Shown: positions 36,890 to 48,198, counted from the stretch's first letter. The stretch is DNA of 64,000 bases from Typhlomys cinereus (GCA_023101885.1 JALPQD010000027.1:4097967-4161966); one strand, 5' to 3'. Made by a program: numbers and translations. The notes: generated by a model from the letters alone, not told the origin.

Positions 36890-39743
36890 TCATGTGCTTA
36901 TTTGTGATTCACTTCTTTCATCAGCACAATGTTTCAACATTTCTATATAAAGCACATGATATCTTCATACCTTTCTTGCAGGTTAGTGTTCAAGTCATAC
37001 ATATACGACTACTATCTTCTTCATATATGAACTGATGAGGTTGTAGAGTCTTATCACTATTTATTAGGGAATCTATTTATACATTATCAATAGACTGAAT
37101 GTATTCCACATTATACTTTCATGATTTATGATTAGTTATAAGCTCATATCATATCATTAACTGAATGAACTTTACTTTTAAATATTGTTACCACAATGCA
37201 AGCTTAAGATGTATATTACTATTTTGAATTCTATTATGAATGTTCCACATACAAAAAAATTCACAGATGGATGTTTTTGAGTGAGTTGTACATATAAGAG
37301 TTTGTCAGCAGGGTTAATCATTACATTGTCTTAGCTTCTAGTAATTGCCTCAAAATTTTTGCTTCAGCTAGTTTTCTTAACAATGAAGCCCCCTCAGTAA
37401 CTTCAAAATCTGACAGTATTACTCCCTGATCCCCTTCATTTCATAACTTTGAAATGTAAAAGAGAACAAGGGATCATTGCTCTATGGACTTGAGGAATTG
37501 TGGGTGCCCTTCTCAACTCGTGACAGTAAGATGCTCTTTTAACACACACTGTTATCTGACCCCACTGTTTAGAGTGTGGGAACTCAGAAAAAAGATATCA
37601 AATACAGGAACAGTAAAGCTACAGACTCAGAGAATACACTATACCCAAAACATGTAACATCATAAGAACACCCTCCATATCATCTGACAGAATTATGTGA
37701 TACCCTACACAATATGCATTACCTTCCTTCTAAGAACCCAAAGCTGTACCCAAAGATAAGAGCGATCAATCTTCTCTCTCAGGATGAGGCACAGCACTGA
37801 GAACAACAGAATATGTCATCCTTTATGTACCTTGCTGCCAGTCTTTTCCTTAAAATGACAGGAGGAATCTTTTCTTCCTTTTCTATTCCAAAACATGAGT
37901 CATATTCAGCTGTGTCGTGTGAAGGAGAGAATGCACCATGATCTCATTTTGTCATTTCACACTTCCTAGATGTTTTACTTAAGTGTAGAAATATGCAAAG
38001 GAAATCTGGTCACTAGGTGAGCAAAACAGCTTTTCATTTTATTTTTTAAGGAAATTAAGCCTTCTAAGAGATCTGTCCTCTTGCACATTTCCCGTTTGAA
38101 TGTGTTCTAGTGATCACGTTAACCAGCTGAAGTACTAGGTAGGCAAAGATGATGATCAGCTTTGCTTTACTTTCACTCTGTATTCAAAAATTATGAAGTG
38201 AAATTGATGTGAGCATGTTTAGCTGATTAACCTTTAACCTAAATCACAAGAGATCCAATGTGAAATGCAGGTGATAATCCACTTCAATATCGGCACGAAA
38301 GCATGTCCAAACGATCAGTCGCTGATGGCGTGTGCATGACTTGTTTGAACCTGTCAGTGGTTATGTCCTTGGATGAGGGTTTGCTCCATTCATACGCCAT
38401 GTCACACGGACCCTCCATGAAACTCCAGAAGAAAATGCTCTGAGCATTCCTGTCATCTTAAGTCTGCAGACTCTGTTCTTGTTCACTAATGGCTGAGCAT
38501 TCTACAGGAAAGCAGCCTGCTTAATCCTGAGAGCTCTAGCTCAGCATAGCCTGGTTATTTTTGTGGCCTGATTTCACTTTATTATTATTTTTCTTCTGCC
38601 TTTGCCTTTCCCTTTTTCCTTCTTTCTGTGAATAGATACTATCAACTGTCTTTGGAAATAATGTTGTGAGACCATATGTAGGCCAACATTATTTTTAGCA
38701 ATGTAAACTTTAGTCATGTTCACAACAAAAGAGACATTGCTGAGAAGTTGCCTTAAAGTTCTTGCTTCTTATTCCTATGACAAAATAAATGTTTTCTGTG
38801 TTTTATTTAGTGTTACCATTATTAAGCAATGGTTGATATAAAGAAGAAAATAGGTGTGACCCTGTACAGCAGAATGAGACATCCATGAGGAATTCTAAAA
38901 GCTGGCTGTGTGGAGAAGGCTTGGGGATTAAACCTGTGGTCAGCTGTCAAGCTAGACACCCCGAGGCCCCAGCACAGTGGAGTTGAAAAACAGTGGAGTT
39001 GAAAAACTCCTTAGTCCAGCACAGATGTTAATCCCTGTTGGCAGGAAGAGCTTTCCAGGCATTCTGGACTTGACTTCTAATTCTTCAAGTCCTCAGGCCA
39101 GATGTAAGGCCCCTGAGGAATACAGTGACTCCAGATGATGATGAAGAGGCTGGCAAGATGAAGATCCCATGTGAGCCAGGAGGGAGAAGGTTCAGGTGGG
39201 CGTGCCTGACAGTGAGGTGTGTGGCATGCTGAATGCACCAGAGAGACTTTGTGGATGTAAAGAGCCAAAGGATACCCCTAGGACCCTGAGCTGAGTCAAA
39301 TATGCAGAGCAGACAGTTAGGTCAGAGAAAAATTCAACTATAACCAGAGCTGTGCTGTAATAATAAATATAAACTTGCAGAAGGCATGACAGCGGCATTT
39401 ATCACATGTTCAGCATTTGAAATGTTAGCTACGAGCATGAACACCCTAGCTCTGATCAGAAATCCCCCTGTCTGCATATGGTAAGGTTGTTTTCTTGCAA
39501 TACTTCTCATACTATTGTCTGCTTTTTTGGCATGAAGTTGAAGCACTTCCTGGATCTCATTCTTCATTGTTATGCAAGCTTTCACTCTTAGTGAGAATAC
39601 TGAAATCAGTAAGCCCTCACTGAGAAATTACTGTGTTCAGAAAACACGAGTGATAATATGGACAGAGCTCTTCTTCAGAGTTTAACCTCAGCAAATTTCA
39701 AGGTAGATGTGATTGTAGACAGTTGAGATTTTTAAATGATGTG
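36890..39743. other. Intergenic, nothing recognised
   Basis: No gene or named repeat could be supported in this 2.9-kb stretch. It holds a 16-bp perfect tandem duplication at 38975-39006, listed separately. Confidence 0.4.
38975..39006 (+). repeat. 16-bp perfect tandem duplication
   Basis: CAGTGGAGTTGAAAAA occurs twice head to tail. Confidence 0.95.
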
Positions 39744-39806
39744 CTTAATTTAAATTTAAAATTAAATTTAAAAATAAAAATAAAATAAAATTTAAAATTT
39801 AATAAA
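39744..39806 (+). repeat. AT-rich low-complexity run
   Basis: Interleaved TTTAAA/AATAAA motifs with almost no G or C. It sits at the left edge of an antisense L1 3' end and may descend from its A-tail. Confidence 0.7.
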
Positions 39807-39849
39807 TGTTATATTTTTGGCTACAATATATGTTGATATACAGTAAACA

Positions 39850-40389
39850 AGTTAAGGTACCATCTCCTCCTGTCATGACCTTGCCGTTGCAAGAACACTT
39901 GAGATGTGCTCGCGGTTCGTTTCCAGCATGGGGTAGAGCTTTGGCTGTGATCCATGTTCTGTGCCCCCACCATCCAGCTTATAGTTCCCCTGTGTTGCTG
40001 GGTTTTGAACCTTTCGACCAAAATCTTTCTGTTTTCCCCACCTTTTCTGTCATAGTAAAAAGCCATTTTTCCTTTGCTTCTATTTACCTGACTCATAGTA
40101 GTGAGGTCTCGTAGTACATCTTTTTTTATCTGGCTTAGTCACGTAATGTAATGTCTTTCAGATGTATTCATAATGATACAAATCACAGGGTTTCCTTTTC
40201 ATTGAGATCAAGCATGTTCCTTTGCCCTGTCATCTATCCAAATGAACTTAGAATAATTTTTATAATGACTATTGTGAATAACACCACAAAAACAAGCAAA
40301 TAGTCAGTTGGAGGTACTGATTTCATGTATATTTCTATGTACCTAGATTCAGGATTGCTAAATATGGTAGTCTTGTATTCCATTAAATT
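39850..40389 (-). mobile_element. L1 LINE 3' end, antisense
   Basis: The plus strand reads as an antisense L1 3'UTR into the end of ORF2: TGCTGGGTTTTGAACC, then ATCTGGCTTAGTCACGTAAT, GGTTTCCTTTTCATTGAGAT, TGTCATCTATCCAAATGAAC and ACTATTGTGAATAACACCAC. It ends at TCAGGATTGCTAAATATGGT. The segment 40144-40232 recurs inverted at 41387-41474. Confidence 0.65.
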
Positions 40390-41386
40390 TATTTTGAACT
40401 AATACATAAAATCATAAAATCACACATACTTATGAACTCTCTCTGATATTTTGGAACATGTACTCATTGTTTAATGATTAAATAAGGTCAAATATGTTTG
40501 TCTCTTTAAACAAAATCATTTCTCTATAACACATTCAGAACATATCTAGTACTTAGAATTATATACTACAACATTATCTATAGTCACCATACTCATCAAT
40601 AGCACATCAAAATTTCTAACTTCAGTTATTTAGTGATCATTGGTTTAGCTGTCTCTCTTCCCTCTCTGTACTTGCCTTAAAATCTAGTAACCATTATTAG
40701 CTCTTCTGAAATACAGTATGATCAAGTTACAAAGAAATATTCCACACATGGGACCATTGACACCTTTGTACCCACTTAACAATGATCTCCAGTTATCTCC
40801 ATGCTGTTGTAAAATATTCTTTATCCTCATTTGTATCTGAAGACGAATCTGTTTAGTAATTTTTGGGCATTTGTCTACTTATTGTTGATTTAACCATTAG
40901 TTTGTTTTTTAACTAATTGCTTAATTACTACCTCAACATTTGACATTTTACATGGGTTCTGAGGCTCCAACTCAGGCTATCAGTTTTGCCTGGCAATTTA
41001 CACTCTTCCCTCTGAGCCACCTTGTTAAGCCTTTTTAATTTTTGATGAACCTTCTTGCTAGTCATAATGACTTGCTGGATGTAGAAGAGTGCACAGTGGT
41101 CGTCTCTTCTCCATGTTCCTTGACCCTAATTAGCTGTAGCCTTTCTGATAACACAGATTCTTTTTAGGATAAAGTGAATTTCCATGACTCTTTTGATATG
41201 CATGACCTGAGTGTTGAATATAGAACATTTTCAGATAGCTACATGATATCTATAGATCTTCTTTTCAAAAATATCTTTTACCTATTTTTAATAAAATTGC
41301 ACATTTATGTCCTCAAATATTACCAACATCAATGATAAATATTAATTATTTTTATTTTTATAATAGTCTAAGTTCGTTTGGAGAGG
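40390..41386 (-). mobile_element. Second L1 3' end, antisense, with a SINE scrap
   Basis: CTATAGTCACCATACTCATC, CATGACTCTTTTGATATGCATG and AATATAGAACATTTTCAGAT are antisense L1 3'UTR and ORF2-end motifs. A SINE fragment at about 40925-41032 (GGTTCTGAGGCTCCAACTC to GAGCCACCTTGTTAAGCC) interrupts it. Confidence 0.6.
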
Positions 41387-41474
41387 TGACAGGGCAAAGG
41401 AACACGCTTGATCTCAATGAAAGAAAACCCTGTGACTTATACCATCATGAACACATCTGAAAGACATTACATTA
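41387..41474 (+). mobile_element. L1 ORF2-end fragment in sense orientation (inverted copy of 40144-40232)
   Basis: TGACAGGGCAAAGGAACACG through AAGACATTACATTA is the reverse complement of 40144-40232 with about eight differences over 89 positions, mostly transitions. The surrounding L1 is antisense. Confidence 0.9.
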
Positions 41475-42229
41475 TTTTATTTTTATTTTTTCTAGTTCTA
41501 CATGTTTCTTGCCTCCCTCATTCTCCCCTCCCTTCCCTCCTTCTGTCCCTCTCTCTCATCCTGCACCATCCTATCCCTTCATTTGGGGATCATTTGATTT
41601 ATGTGAATCCTTGGGTTCCTTCTGTATCTATCATCTGCTCTTGTAGGGGTTCAGGCCTCTGTGGCAGATCAAGAGGCCTTCCTTGGATGGCTGGCTGATA
41701 CTACCCTACCTCTGTCTGATCCTGAACACCAAAGGATCCTACTGCTTGAAATGATTTCTCCTGAGATCCACACCAGTCCATGGAGACATGTTGACATGTC
41801 AGCCACTCTGCAGAATTTATGAAGTCAAGTCCCATTTCCATGAGTTCCTAGCTGTGGGCTGCCCTACCTTGAATGAAGTATCTTGCTCAGCAGCAGACCT
41901 CCCCATCTTTAGGCTCATATAGTCTTACTATCCCTTCTTCTGCAAAGTTCCCTGATCCTTCAGATAGGGAGAAATTTGGCTGGCCTAGTTCCAGGCAAAT
42001 GTAGGGTTGCTAATTTCTGCATTCTGGTTGTTTATTGTTGTATATTTTGCTGTTCCTGATCTGCACAAGACTGCATCCTATCTGGGTGTTGAGATCCTCA
42101 CCCATCCAACAATACACAAGAGAGGTTAAAGAGAGGTCTTTACATAAAGGAAGGCTTGAAGGAGAGGGAGAATCAGGAGTAGGGTAAAGTAATGAGTGGG
42201 GTCAATCTCCAGGACATCATCATACAAAT
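41475..42229 (-). mobile_element. Probable L1 3'UTR, antisense
   Basis: It opens with T-rich sequence and a long pyrimidine tract (TTCTCCCCTCCCTTCCCTCC), the antisense of the polypurine tract typical of rodent L1 3'UTRs. The rest (to GGTTAAAGAGAGGTCTTTAC near 42130) is a body I do not recognise. Similar pyrimidine blocks occur near 45800 and 49390. Confidence 0.4.
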
Positions 42230-43068
42230 ATTTTCTCTCCCACTGAAGGTTTTTGTTATTGCTTTAGCTACAGAAGAGTTTTTTTTAGTTTGATAAAATC
42301 ATATTTTACCTTTGTTTCCTGCTTTTGGAGTCATGCAAAAAAAAAATAGTACCAATGTTCTGAAGCATTTCTCCTATGTTCTATTCTAGTAGAATAAAAC
42401 ATATAAGTTTTCTTATATATAAGTTTTCTTCAATTTTTTGGGTAGACTTTATTTGGTTTAATTTGCAGAGAAACTGAATTCTAGCTTTATTCATTCACAT
42501 ATGGTTACCAGCTTTCTCAGTGTCATTAGCCAAAAGATGTTTTCTCTAATGTGTATTTTTAATACCTTGGTAAAAATCAGTTGGCTAAGATATGTGCACT
42601 TACTTTGAAAGTCTATTTTGTTTATTTAATTATGTGATTTTTTAATTACAGTGCCATGAAGTTTTAATTATTATAACTTTGTGATATATTTGAAATTTAG
42701 GAAGCTCCATGGATTCTGTTATTTTTTACTCTTTGTAAGATTATTTTGTCTCTTTTGTAATATTTGTAGTCCAGCTTTATGATTGCTACCTCTGCATCTG
42801 TGAAGAATGCTATTTGGAATTTGCTATAACTCCATGGGTGTTACAGACATTATAACTCTATTAATTTTTTCCAATGTATGAATGTGAATTAAATTCCTAC
42901 ATTTTTATTTCATTTTCTACTCCTTTCATCAATGTTTTATAATTTACATTTTGAGAATTTTTATTGGGTAAAAATCATTCCTATTTTTGTTTGCTCTTTT
43001 GAATGCAATTGCTTTAATTCACTGAGGTTTAGAATGTGAGATGTACTGAGACAGGTCAGAATCTTTTT
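42230..43068 (-). mobile_element. L1 LINE ORF2 fragment, antisense
   Basis: Motifs in antisense L1 order: TTTCCTGCTTTTGGAGTCAT, ACATATGGTTACCAGCTTTC, TTGGTAAAAATCAGTTGGCT, TTATAACTTTGTGATATATT, TTCCAATGTATGAATGTG and TTTCATCAATGTTTTATAAT. It includes a 16-bp near-perfect tandem repeat at 42399-42430. It continues at 44420 after a block of later insertions. Confidence 0.8.
42399..42430 (+). repeat. 16-bp tandem duplication (one mismatch)
   Basis: ACATATAAGTTTTCTT is followed by ATATATAAGTTTTCTT. It lies within the antisense L1. Confidence 0.9.
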
Positions 43069-43343
43069 TTATTATTATTCAATTGTGCGTGTGAATGTGT
43101 GTGTGTGTGTGTGTAGAACCATGGGCGAATTTGGGAACCACCATGGACCACCTTCCACCTCCTCCTTATTTACTCTGCCAGGGATTCACAGGCTCCACTC
43201 TACCAGGACCAGAAACGCAGGCCGCCCCTGCTTCTACCCGGCGTCTATACGTGGGATCTGGGATCCGAACTCAGGACCTTCCGCCTGCAAGGCCGAGGCT
43301 TAACCCCTGAGCCACCTCTCCAGCCCCAGATCAGGATCTTTTT
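43053..43343 (-). mobile_element. Young B2-like tRNA SINE (body 43069-43327) with target-site duplication
   Basis: Antisense copy closely similar to the one at 6077, sharing AGGCCGCCCC, GGCGTCTATACGTGGGATCT, GGGATCCGAACTCAGGACCT and GAGCCACCTCTCCAGCCCC. The flanks AGGTCAGAATCTTTTT (43053-43068) and AGATCAGGATCTTTTT (43328-43343) match at 14 of 16 bases. The tail again contains ATTGAATAATAATAA-like sequence on the minus strand. Confidence 0.87.
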
Positions 43344-43357
43344 GTTTTGCATGTATG

Positions 43358-43782
43358 TGTCATAGTTAGATGCAGGTGTCAATTTAACAACTGAAAGCTG
43401 CTGGCTATGGGTACATTTGGGAAGAATTAGTAAAGTCCAGGACAAGCCTGCAAGAGATATCTAGTTGATGGAGAAGACCCGTTGGTAAGTGGGACAGTTC
43501 TTGGGCAGATAAATAAGATGGAAGGAGCTGGTTAAAGAAGCTGGAATTCTTTAGTATGCTTCAACAGATATGCTATCTGGCAAGGGAAGTTGCCTCTTTC
43601 TCACAGCATCTCTGTGGATATGTCATGGCCCCTTCTCTCAGGCCCTATTGTTGGTGTGGGCTCTCCTGCCAAACTGGAGTAAGAATGGTGGCTCCATAAT
43701 CTTAAATCAAAGTAAAACTCCCCAGTTCCCATAAGCTCTTTTGTCATAAATTTTATCTGCAACATGCTGAGTAACTGCAACA
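43358..43782 (+). mobile_element. URR1-like hAT non-autonomous element, copy 4
   Basis: The termini TGTCATAGTTA and TAACTGCAACA are imperfect inverted repeats (8 of 11). Internal motifs include CAAGCCTGCAAGAGATAT, GATGGAGAAGACCC, CTATCTGGCAAGG, GTGTGGGCTCTCCTGCC and ATCTGCAACATGCTGAG, the order shared with copies 1-3 and 5. Confidence 0.75.
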
Positions 43783-43783
43783 G

Positions 43784-44053
43784 TGTGTGTGGGGGGGGTG
43801 TATTGCTTGTGGGTGTGTATAGAAAGAGGGCACTTGAGTCTATGAAGTACCTAAAGATAACATCAGAAAACATCCTGAATTGCTCTGCCTCCTTATTGTT
43901 TTGCACTGGGGTTTTCTAGATTTCACCTCCCAGGACCCAACACAGGTCCTGGCCTTTATTGCCTGGCATTTTTATGTAGTGTCTGAGATTAGAACTCAGG
44001 TTCTTTGGCTTGTGAGGCAAAGTCTTTAACCATTGAGCCATCTCTCTGGACCC
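43784..44053 (-). mobile_element. tRNA-derived SINE, intermediate age, antisense
   Basis: It starts with a GT/G-rich tail (GTGTGTGGGGGGGGTGT), followed by AGAGGGCACTTGAGTC, CATCCTGAATTGCTCTGCC, CACTGGGGTTTTCTAGATTT, GAACTCAGGTTCTTTGGCTT and TTGAGCCATCTCTCTGGACC. It belongs to the 26064 family and directly abuts the hAT right end. Confidence 0.72.
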
Positions 44054-44419
44054 TGATAACATTCTTTAATAATGCTGAAAACTGGGTGGCAGACAGGGAA
44101 GTCAGGGATGGGGAAAGCCAAAAGAAACCTATAGGAAATCTGTTATAGTTATAATCTCTAAGGAGAATGTGGTTAGACTTAATGAGGAGGGTCTCTGGGC
44201 TTAGAAGGAGTACTCTGAGTTTACTACATTAGCCAGTGAAACTCCTAGATAGGATGTAAGGCAGAGATTTAGGAAGCTATTTCCATTGTGTCACCTGCCT
44301 TGGGGCTGTTACATGTTGGGAGTTGAGCATTTTAGGGAAAGGTACTAAAAGGACTTTATGGTGTGACTGATCCCTTCCCCTGCCAGGGGTACTTCTGTCA
44401 TCTAATAGTTCACATTTTG
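44054..44419. other. Unassigned segment inside the L1 stack
   Basis: Sequence with no recognised identity lies between the SINE and the resumed L1. No open frame of note. Confidence 0.4.
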
Positions 44420-44915
44420 GATACTTTATTGTGAAGGTCTAACAAGACAACTGATTCTTATGTGTTGATTTTGCATCGTTCAACATGTCTGAATTAATAC
44501 ATCTGGAATTCTTGGAGTGCTTTTTTCTGTTCTTTGTATAAAATCATGTCAACTACAAACAGTGTCTAATACTCCTTTTTCTAACGTGAATGTCATTTTT
44601 TTTCTTGCCTGAGTACTCTATTTAGATCACAATGTGAAACAAAACTAGTAACAGTGGCTATCCTCCTTTACTGCAAATCATAGAGCCTTGGCTTTTCCTT
44701 ATTACTTGGTTCTTGAAATCTTAAATCCTTCCATTTATTCCATATTGCTTAATTGAAAAATTCAATCATTTTACATTGCAGATATTAGCTATAGGTAAGT
44801 TTTGATACAGATGACACGGTTGACCCTTGCCAACAAGGTATATGTTACTTATATTTTTTCCCATGTTTTAATTATGAGAATTTTATAGAATGTTTTCTTC
44901 TTTATCTGATGTGAT
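44420..44915 (-). mobile_element. L1 LINE ORF2 fragment, antisense (continuation)
   Basis: ATGTGTTGATTTTGCATCGT, AAAATCATGTCAACTACAAA, CAGTGTCTAATACTCC, TTTCTTGCCTGAGTACTC, AACAGTGGCTATCCTCC and GCAGATATTAGCTATAGGTA follow the antisense L1 ORF2 order. They lie farther along the element than the 42230-43068 piece. Confidence 0.82.
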
Positions 44916-45342
44916 TGTCATAGTTAGATATAGTTGTCAACTTGACAATCAAAGAGTGGAGGTCTGGGCACAATTGTGATGAATTGGTAGTTAAATTGAG
45001 TCCTGAGCAAGTCTGCAGGAAATTGATTGATGGGGAAGACCCAGTCCATAGTTGGTAGCATTAGACCCTAGGCAGGTGAATAAGATGGGGAGGGAGGAAC
45101 TGGTTAAGTAAGTTGGCATTCTTCTGTTGTACTTGGTCAGACATGCTGGTATGGCAAGTGAAGATTCTCCCTTTTTCAGTAGTCCTGTGGATATATGGAG
45201 GTGGTGTGGCCAGTTTCCTCAGTCCCTGATGTTGGCATGGACCCTCCTGCCATACTGGATTAAGAACTGTAACCAGACAAATGAAAAAAAACTATGTTCC
45301 CTTTGGTTATGAAATTATCAGCAACATAAAAACTAACTGCAA
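44916..45342 (+). mobile_element. URR1-like hAT non-autonomous element, copy 5
   Basis: TGTCATAGTTAGATATAGTT at the left and CTAACTGCAAT at the right. Internal motifs are GTCAACTTGACAATCAAAG, GTCTGCAGGAAATTGATTG, ATGGGGAAGACCCAGTCC, GTGGTGTGGCCAGTTTCCTC and ATTATCAGCAACATAAAAAC. It sits in L1 sequence, which resumes at 45343. Confidence 0.75.
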
Positions 45343-46919
45343 TGTTAATGATCACATAGTTGCTGTTCTTCTCTGTGTGGATGTATGTTGGTTTGTATCC
45401 ATGTAATCTTCCTTGTATCCCTTGAGTGAGTCTTCTTTAATCAGCAAATAGTACCTTGAGTGTGCAGTTGGACCACTGCAACCAAGCATAGGTGATGCTA
45501 ACCAGGATAGAAGTCTAGTGTACTGGGGTGCAGTGTCTCTGCCTGACATCAATTCTGTTCTACAGCACTTATGCCTTGGCTTCCTTAGTCGTTATGAAGG
45601 TACTGATAGTTTCCTCAGTTAGCAGCTGTTCATATTTATGTCCCTGTGGGGAAGTAATTACTGGAGGATCTTAGCCCTATATCTCACTCTACCTTCATTT
45701 AGTTCTTTTTTGCCTTCTTGTTTTTTAGGGGAGTTAGTTACTCGTTTTGTTCTTCAACCTTACTTATAACTACATTAACAATGGGGTTTTGTGCTTTTAT
45801 GACCCACTACTTACCCTCAAGCCCATCCCACATACCCATTAGCCCTTCCAGCCAATTTCCCTCCCTCTTCCATGTTCCCCTGTATGTGTGGCCCTTCTAA
45901 CTTGCCTGTACTAGCTACCTGGGTACCTGCCAGGGCACAAATGATAACCTGTAAAGTGCAGAGTTTCTCCCTCTGTACTTTGTCCAGCACCAGCTCCATA
46001 TAGTCTCTCAGGGTAGCATTGTTTCTCATGGGTTCTTCCCTGTTTACACACAATGTTGATAATCCTGCAGTTGTGGAGGTCGAGCGGAAGTAGAAATTGT
46101 TGCACTGAGTTGATGAACAGAAACTGATTCATATTACTTGGTTTTGTTCTCTGGCTCTTAGATTATTACCATCTCCTCTTCTGCAGGTTTCCTTAAACCT
46201 TGAGATGTCCACAGTCACTTTTACTTTATACTTTGGCCAGGTGTGGTTATCTGAATTACCCATCTTGTATTGAACAGAGGTATTTCTTGGTTTAATACTG
46301 AGTGCTCCTTTGATCTGTTGGTATAATGATACATGTTTAGGTGGCACCTTACTGTCAAGTACTTAGAGTTAACATTAAGAAGTTTGTTACATCCCAGGGC
46401 CTCTCATCTCTCTATCGACAGGTATTTGCCTTTGTTTACAGTACCAGGGAAGTATTCTGCTGTGAATGCAATGCCATTCTGAAGGCAGTTGGTTACCCCC
46501 AACTTATGCAGCTGACTGTATTCATAGCAAGATGAGGGGATTGATTGCTACTAGTATCCTCCATCATACCTTCTGACTCTGCAGACTAACCACCATGGAA
46601 GAAATTGTCTTCTCCATTCCCACTTGCTTTTTCCCATGTCTCATGATCATTGCATGGGGTATTTGAAATAGTAGGGTCTTACCATCAGGTTCTGGATGGC
46701 AATCAATGTCAATGGAAAATGCTTTTTTGTGTGTGAAAGTCTTTTAAGTCTCCTTCCAACAGCTCTTTAGACAATATCACTTTCTTTTACAGAGTTTCTA
46801 GCAGGATATTCTCAGGTCAATTTCAACTTTCTCTTTTCTTTCTCCTTGCTGTGTTCCCGTGTAGGGTACATTAGTTGGCACACATTTTTTTAGGTTTCAT
46901 TTTTAGATGTGTCTTCCAT
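45343..46919 (-). mobile_element. L1 remnant and probable L1 3'UTR, antisense
   Basis: 45343-45560 continues antisense L1 (GTTGGTTTGTATCCATGTAA, CTTGTATCCCTTGAGTGAG). From about 45800 a pyrimidine block (CCAATTTCCCTCCCTCTTCC) leads into a long body with AGTAGGGTCTTACCATCAGG and TTCTGGATGGCAATCAATG near 46670-46705. That resembles the 3'UTR of rodent L1 as I remember it. The exact boundary is unclear. Confidence 0.5.
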
Positions 46920-47593
46920 AGTTCTATTTTTTATTTTTATTATTATGGAAATTCCCTAAAATGATTTACATGTACAAACTTGAGAAAATATTTGTATATC
47001 TACCAATTATATAAAAGAATTTCCTTTCTTCTAAAACTTCATCAGCATCTGTCATTTTTGTATTTTTGTCTGTATTAAAACTAACAGATATAAGGTAATA
47101 TCTCATTCTAGCAGGTGTAAAGTATTATCTCAAGTCATTCTCATTTCCCTTATTGCTAATTAATTTGGCTGAACATTTTCTGATTTTTTATTTTCTATGG
47201 AAAATATCTGTTCAGGCCCTTAGCCCCTTTTTTAATCAAGACTGTTGTTTGGTTACTGCTGGCAGTGTTGTTGAATTTTGTGAGCTATCTACACACTGGG
47301 ATATTAACCTCTTATCTGATGTATAGCTTGCAAATATTTTCTCCAACCTGTGGGTTGTCTTTTCTTTTTTTTCCTGTTTATGTTGCACTAAATTATGTAG
47401 TCTCACATGTTACTTATTGCTTTTGTTGGCTGGTTTTATAGTGGTGTTATACACAAAATCACCACTCAGTCTTAAGGAGCTGTTTGCTGTTTTCTTCAAG
47501 GACGATTTTTTTAAGATTTTCATGTATAACCAGATTGAGTTTATGTCTTCAATCAGCTAATTTGTGCTCTCTTTCTCTCTCTTTTCCCTCTGG
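46920..47593 (-). mobile_element. L1 LINE ORF2 3' part, antisense
   Basis: TGTATTAAAACTAACAGATA, AAGGTAATATCTCATTCTAG, TTGGCTGAACATTTTCTG, ACTGGGATATTAACCTCTTA, TCTGATGTATAGCTTGCAAA, TATTTTCTCCAACCTGTGGG and TTGTCTTTTC are the classic antisense L1 order just past the end of ORF2. Confidence 0.85.
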
Positions 47594-47594
47594 G

Positions 47595-47649
<55 letters not shown>

Positions 47650-47728
47650 TGTGTGTGTGTGACAGAGAGAGAGAGAGAGAGAAAAGGAGGGAGAGAGAGA
47701 AAGAGGGAGAGAGAAAGAAGGAGAGAGG
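47594..47728 (+). repeat. (GT)n then (GA)n compound microsatellite inside L1
   Basis: About 67 bases of GT followed by about 65 bases of GA/GGAGA purine repeat. L1 motifs continue after it (GCAGGGTCCAGTTTATCC), so the repeat expanded within the element. Confidence 0.95.
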
Positions 47729-47900
47729 ATTGTTAAAGCAGGGTCCAGTTTATCCTTTTGATTAGAATATCCATTTTTCCAAGAGATTATCTTTTACTGT
47801 GCATCCTTGTGCTCTTGTCAAATTAGTTATCTCTATGCATTTGGATTTTGGATTCTTTGTTCTGTTCCATTTATTTAATTTTCCTTATGTACATGTATTT
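47729..47900 (-). mobile_element. L1 LINE ORF2 fragment, antisense (continuation)
   Basis: AGGGTCCAGTTTATCCTTTT, ATATCCATTTTTCCAAGAG, TTGTGCTCTTGTCAAATTAG and GATTCTTTGTTCTGTTCCAT follow directly in antisense L1 order. Confidence 0.83.
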
Positions 47901-48172
47901 TATATAGACAGGCATGTTTTCATGACATGGTACCACATGTGTGTGCAAGTTCAGGTTTTTTGATCAGGAGTCTGCCCAATTCATTCTTAACCCTGTTGAT
48001 AGAAGGAACTCTAAATTATACCCAGAGATGGCTAATACAGCTAGTCTAGTTAGTCAGTCTGCTCCAAGGGCCTCTATCTTCATCTTCTTATTGCTGAAGA
48101 TTCCAGGCAAAGTTTATTCTTCGCATTTGCCCAGAAAGCACTGAAACTATGGAGCCATCTCCCTGGCCCCAT
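47901..48172 (-). mobile_element. B4-like SINE, antisense, diverged
   Basis: ACCACATGTGTGTGCAAGTT, CTAGTCTAGTTAGTCAGTCT, CTGCTCCAAGGGCCTC, TTATTGCTGAAGATTCCAGG and TGGAGCCATCTCCCTGGCCCC. The last is the antisense of a GGGGCCAGGGAGATGGCTC head. Confidence 0.6.
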
Positions 48173-48198
48173 TTCATTTATTTAAGTACCTCACTTTT

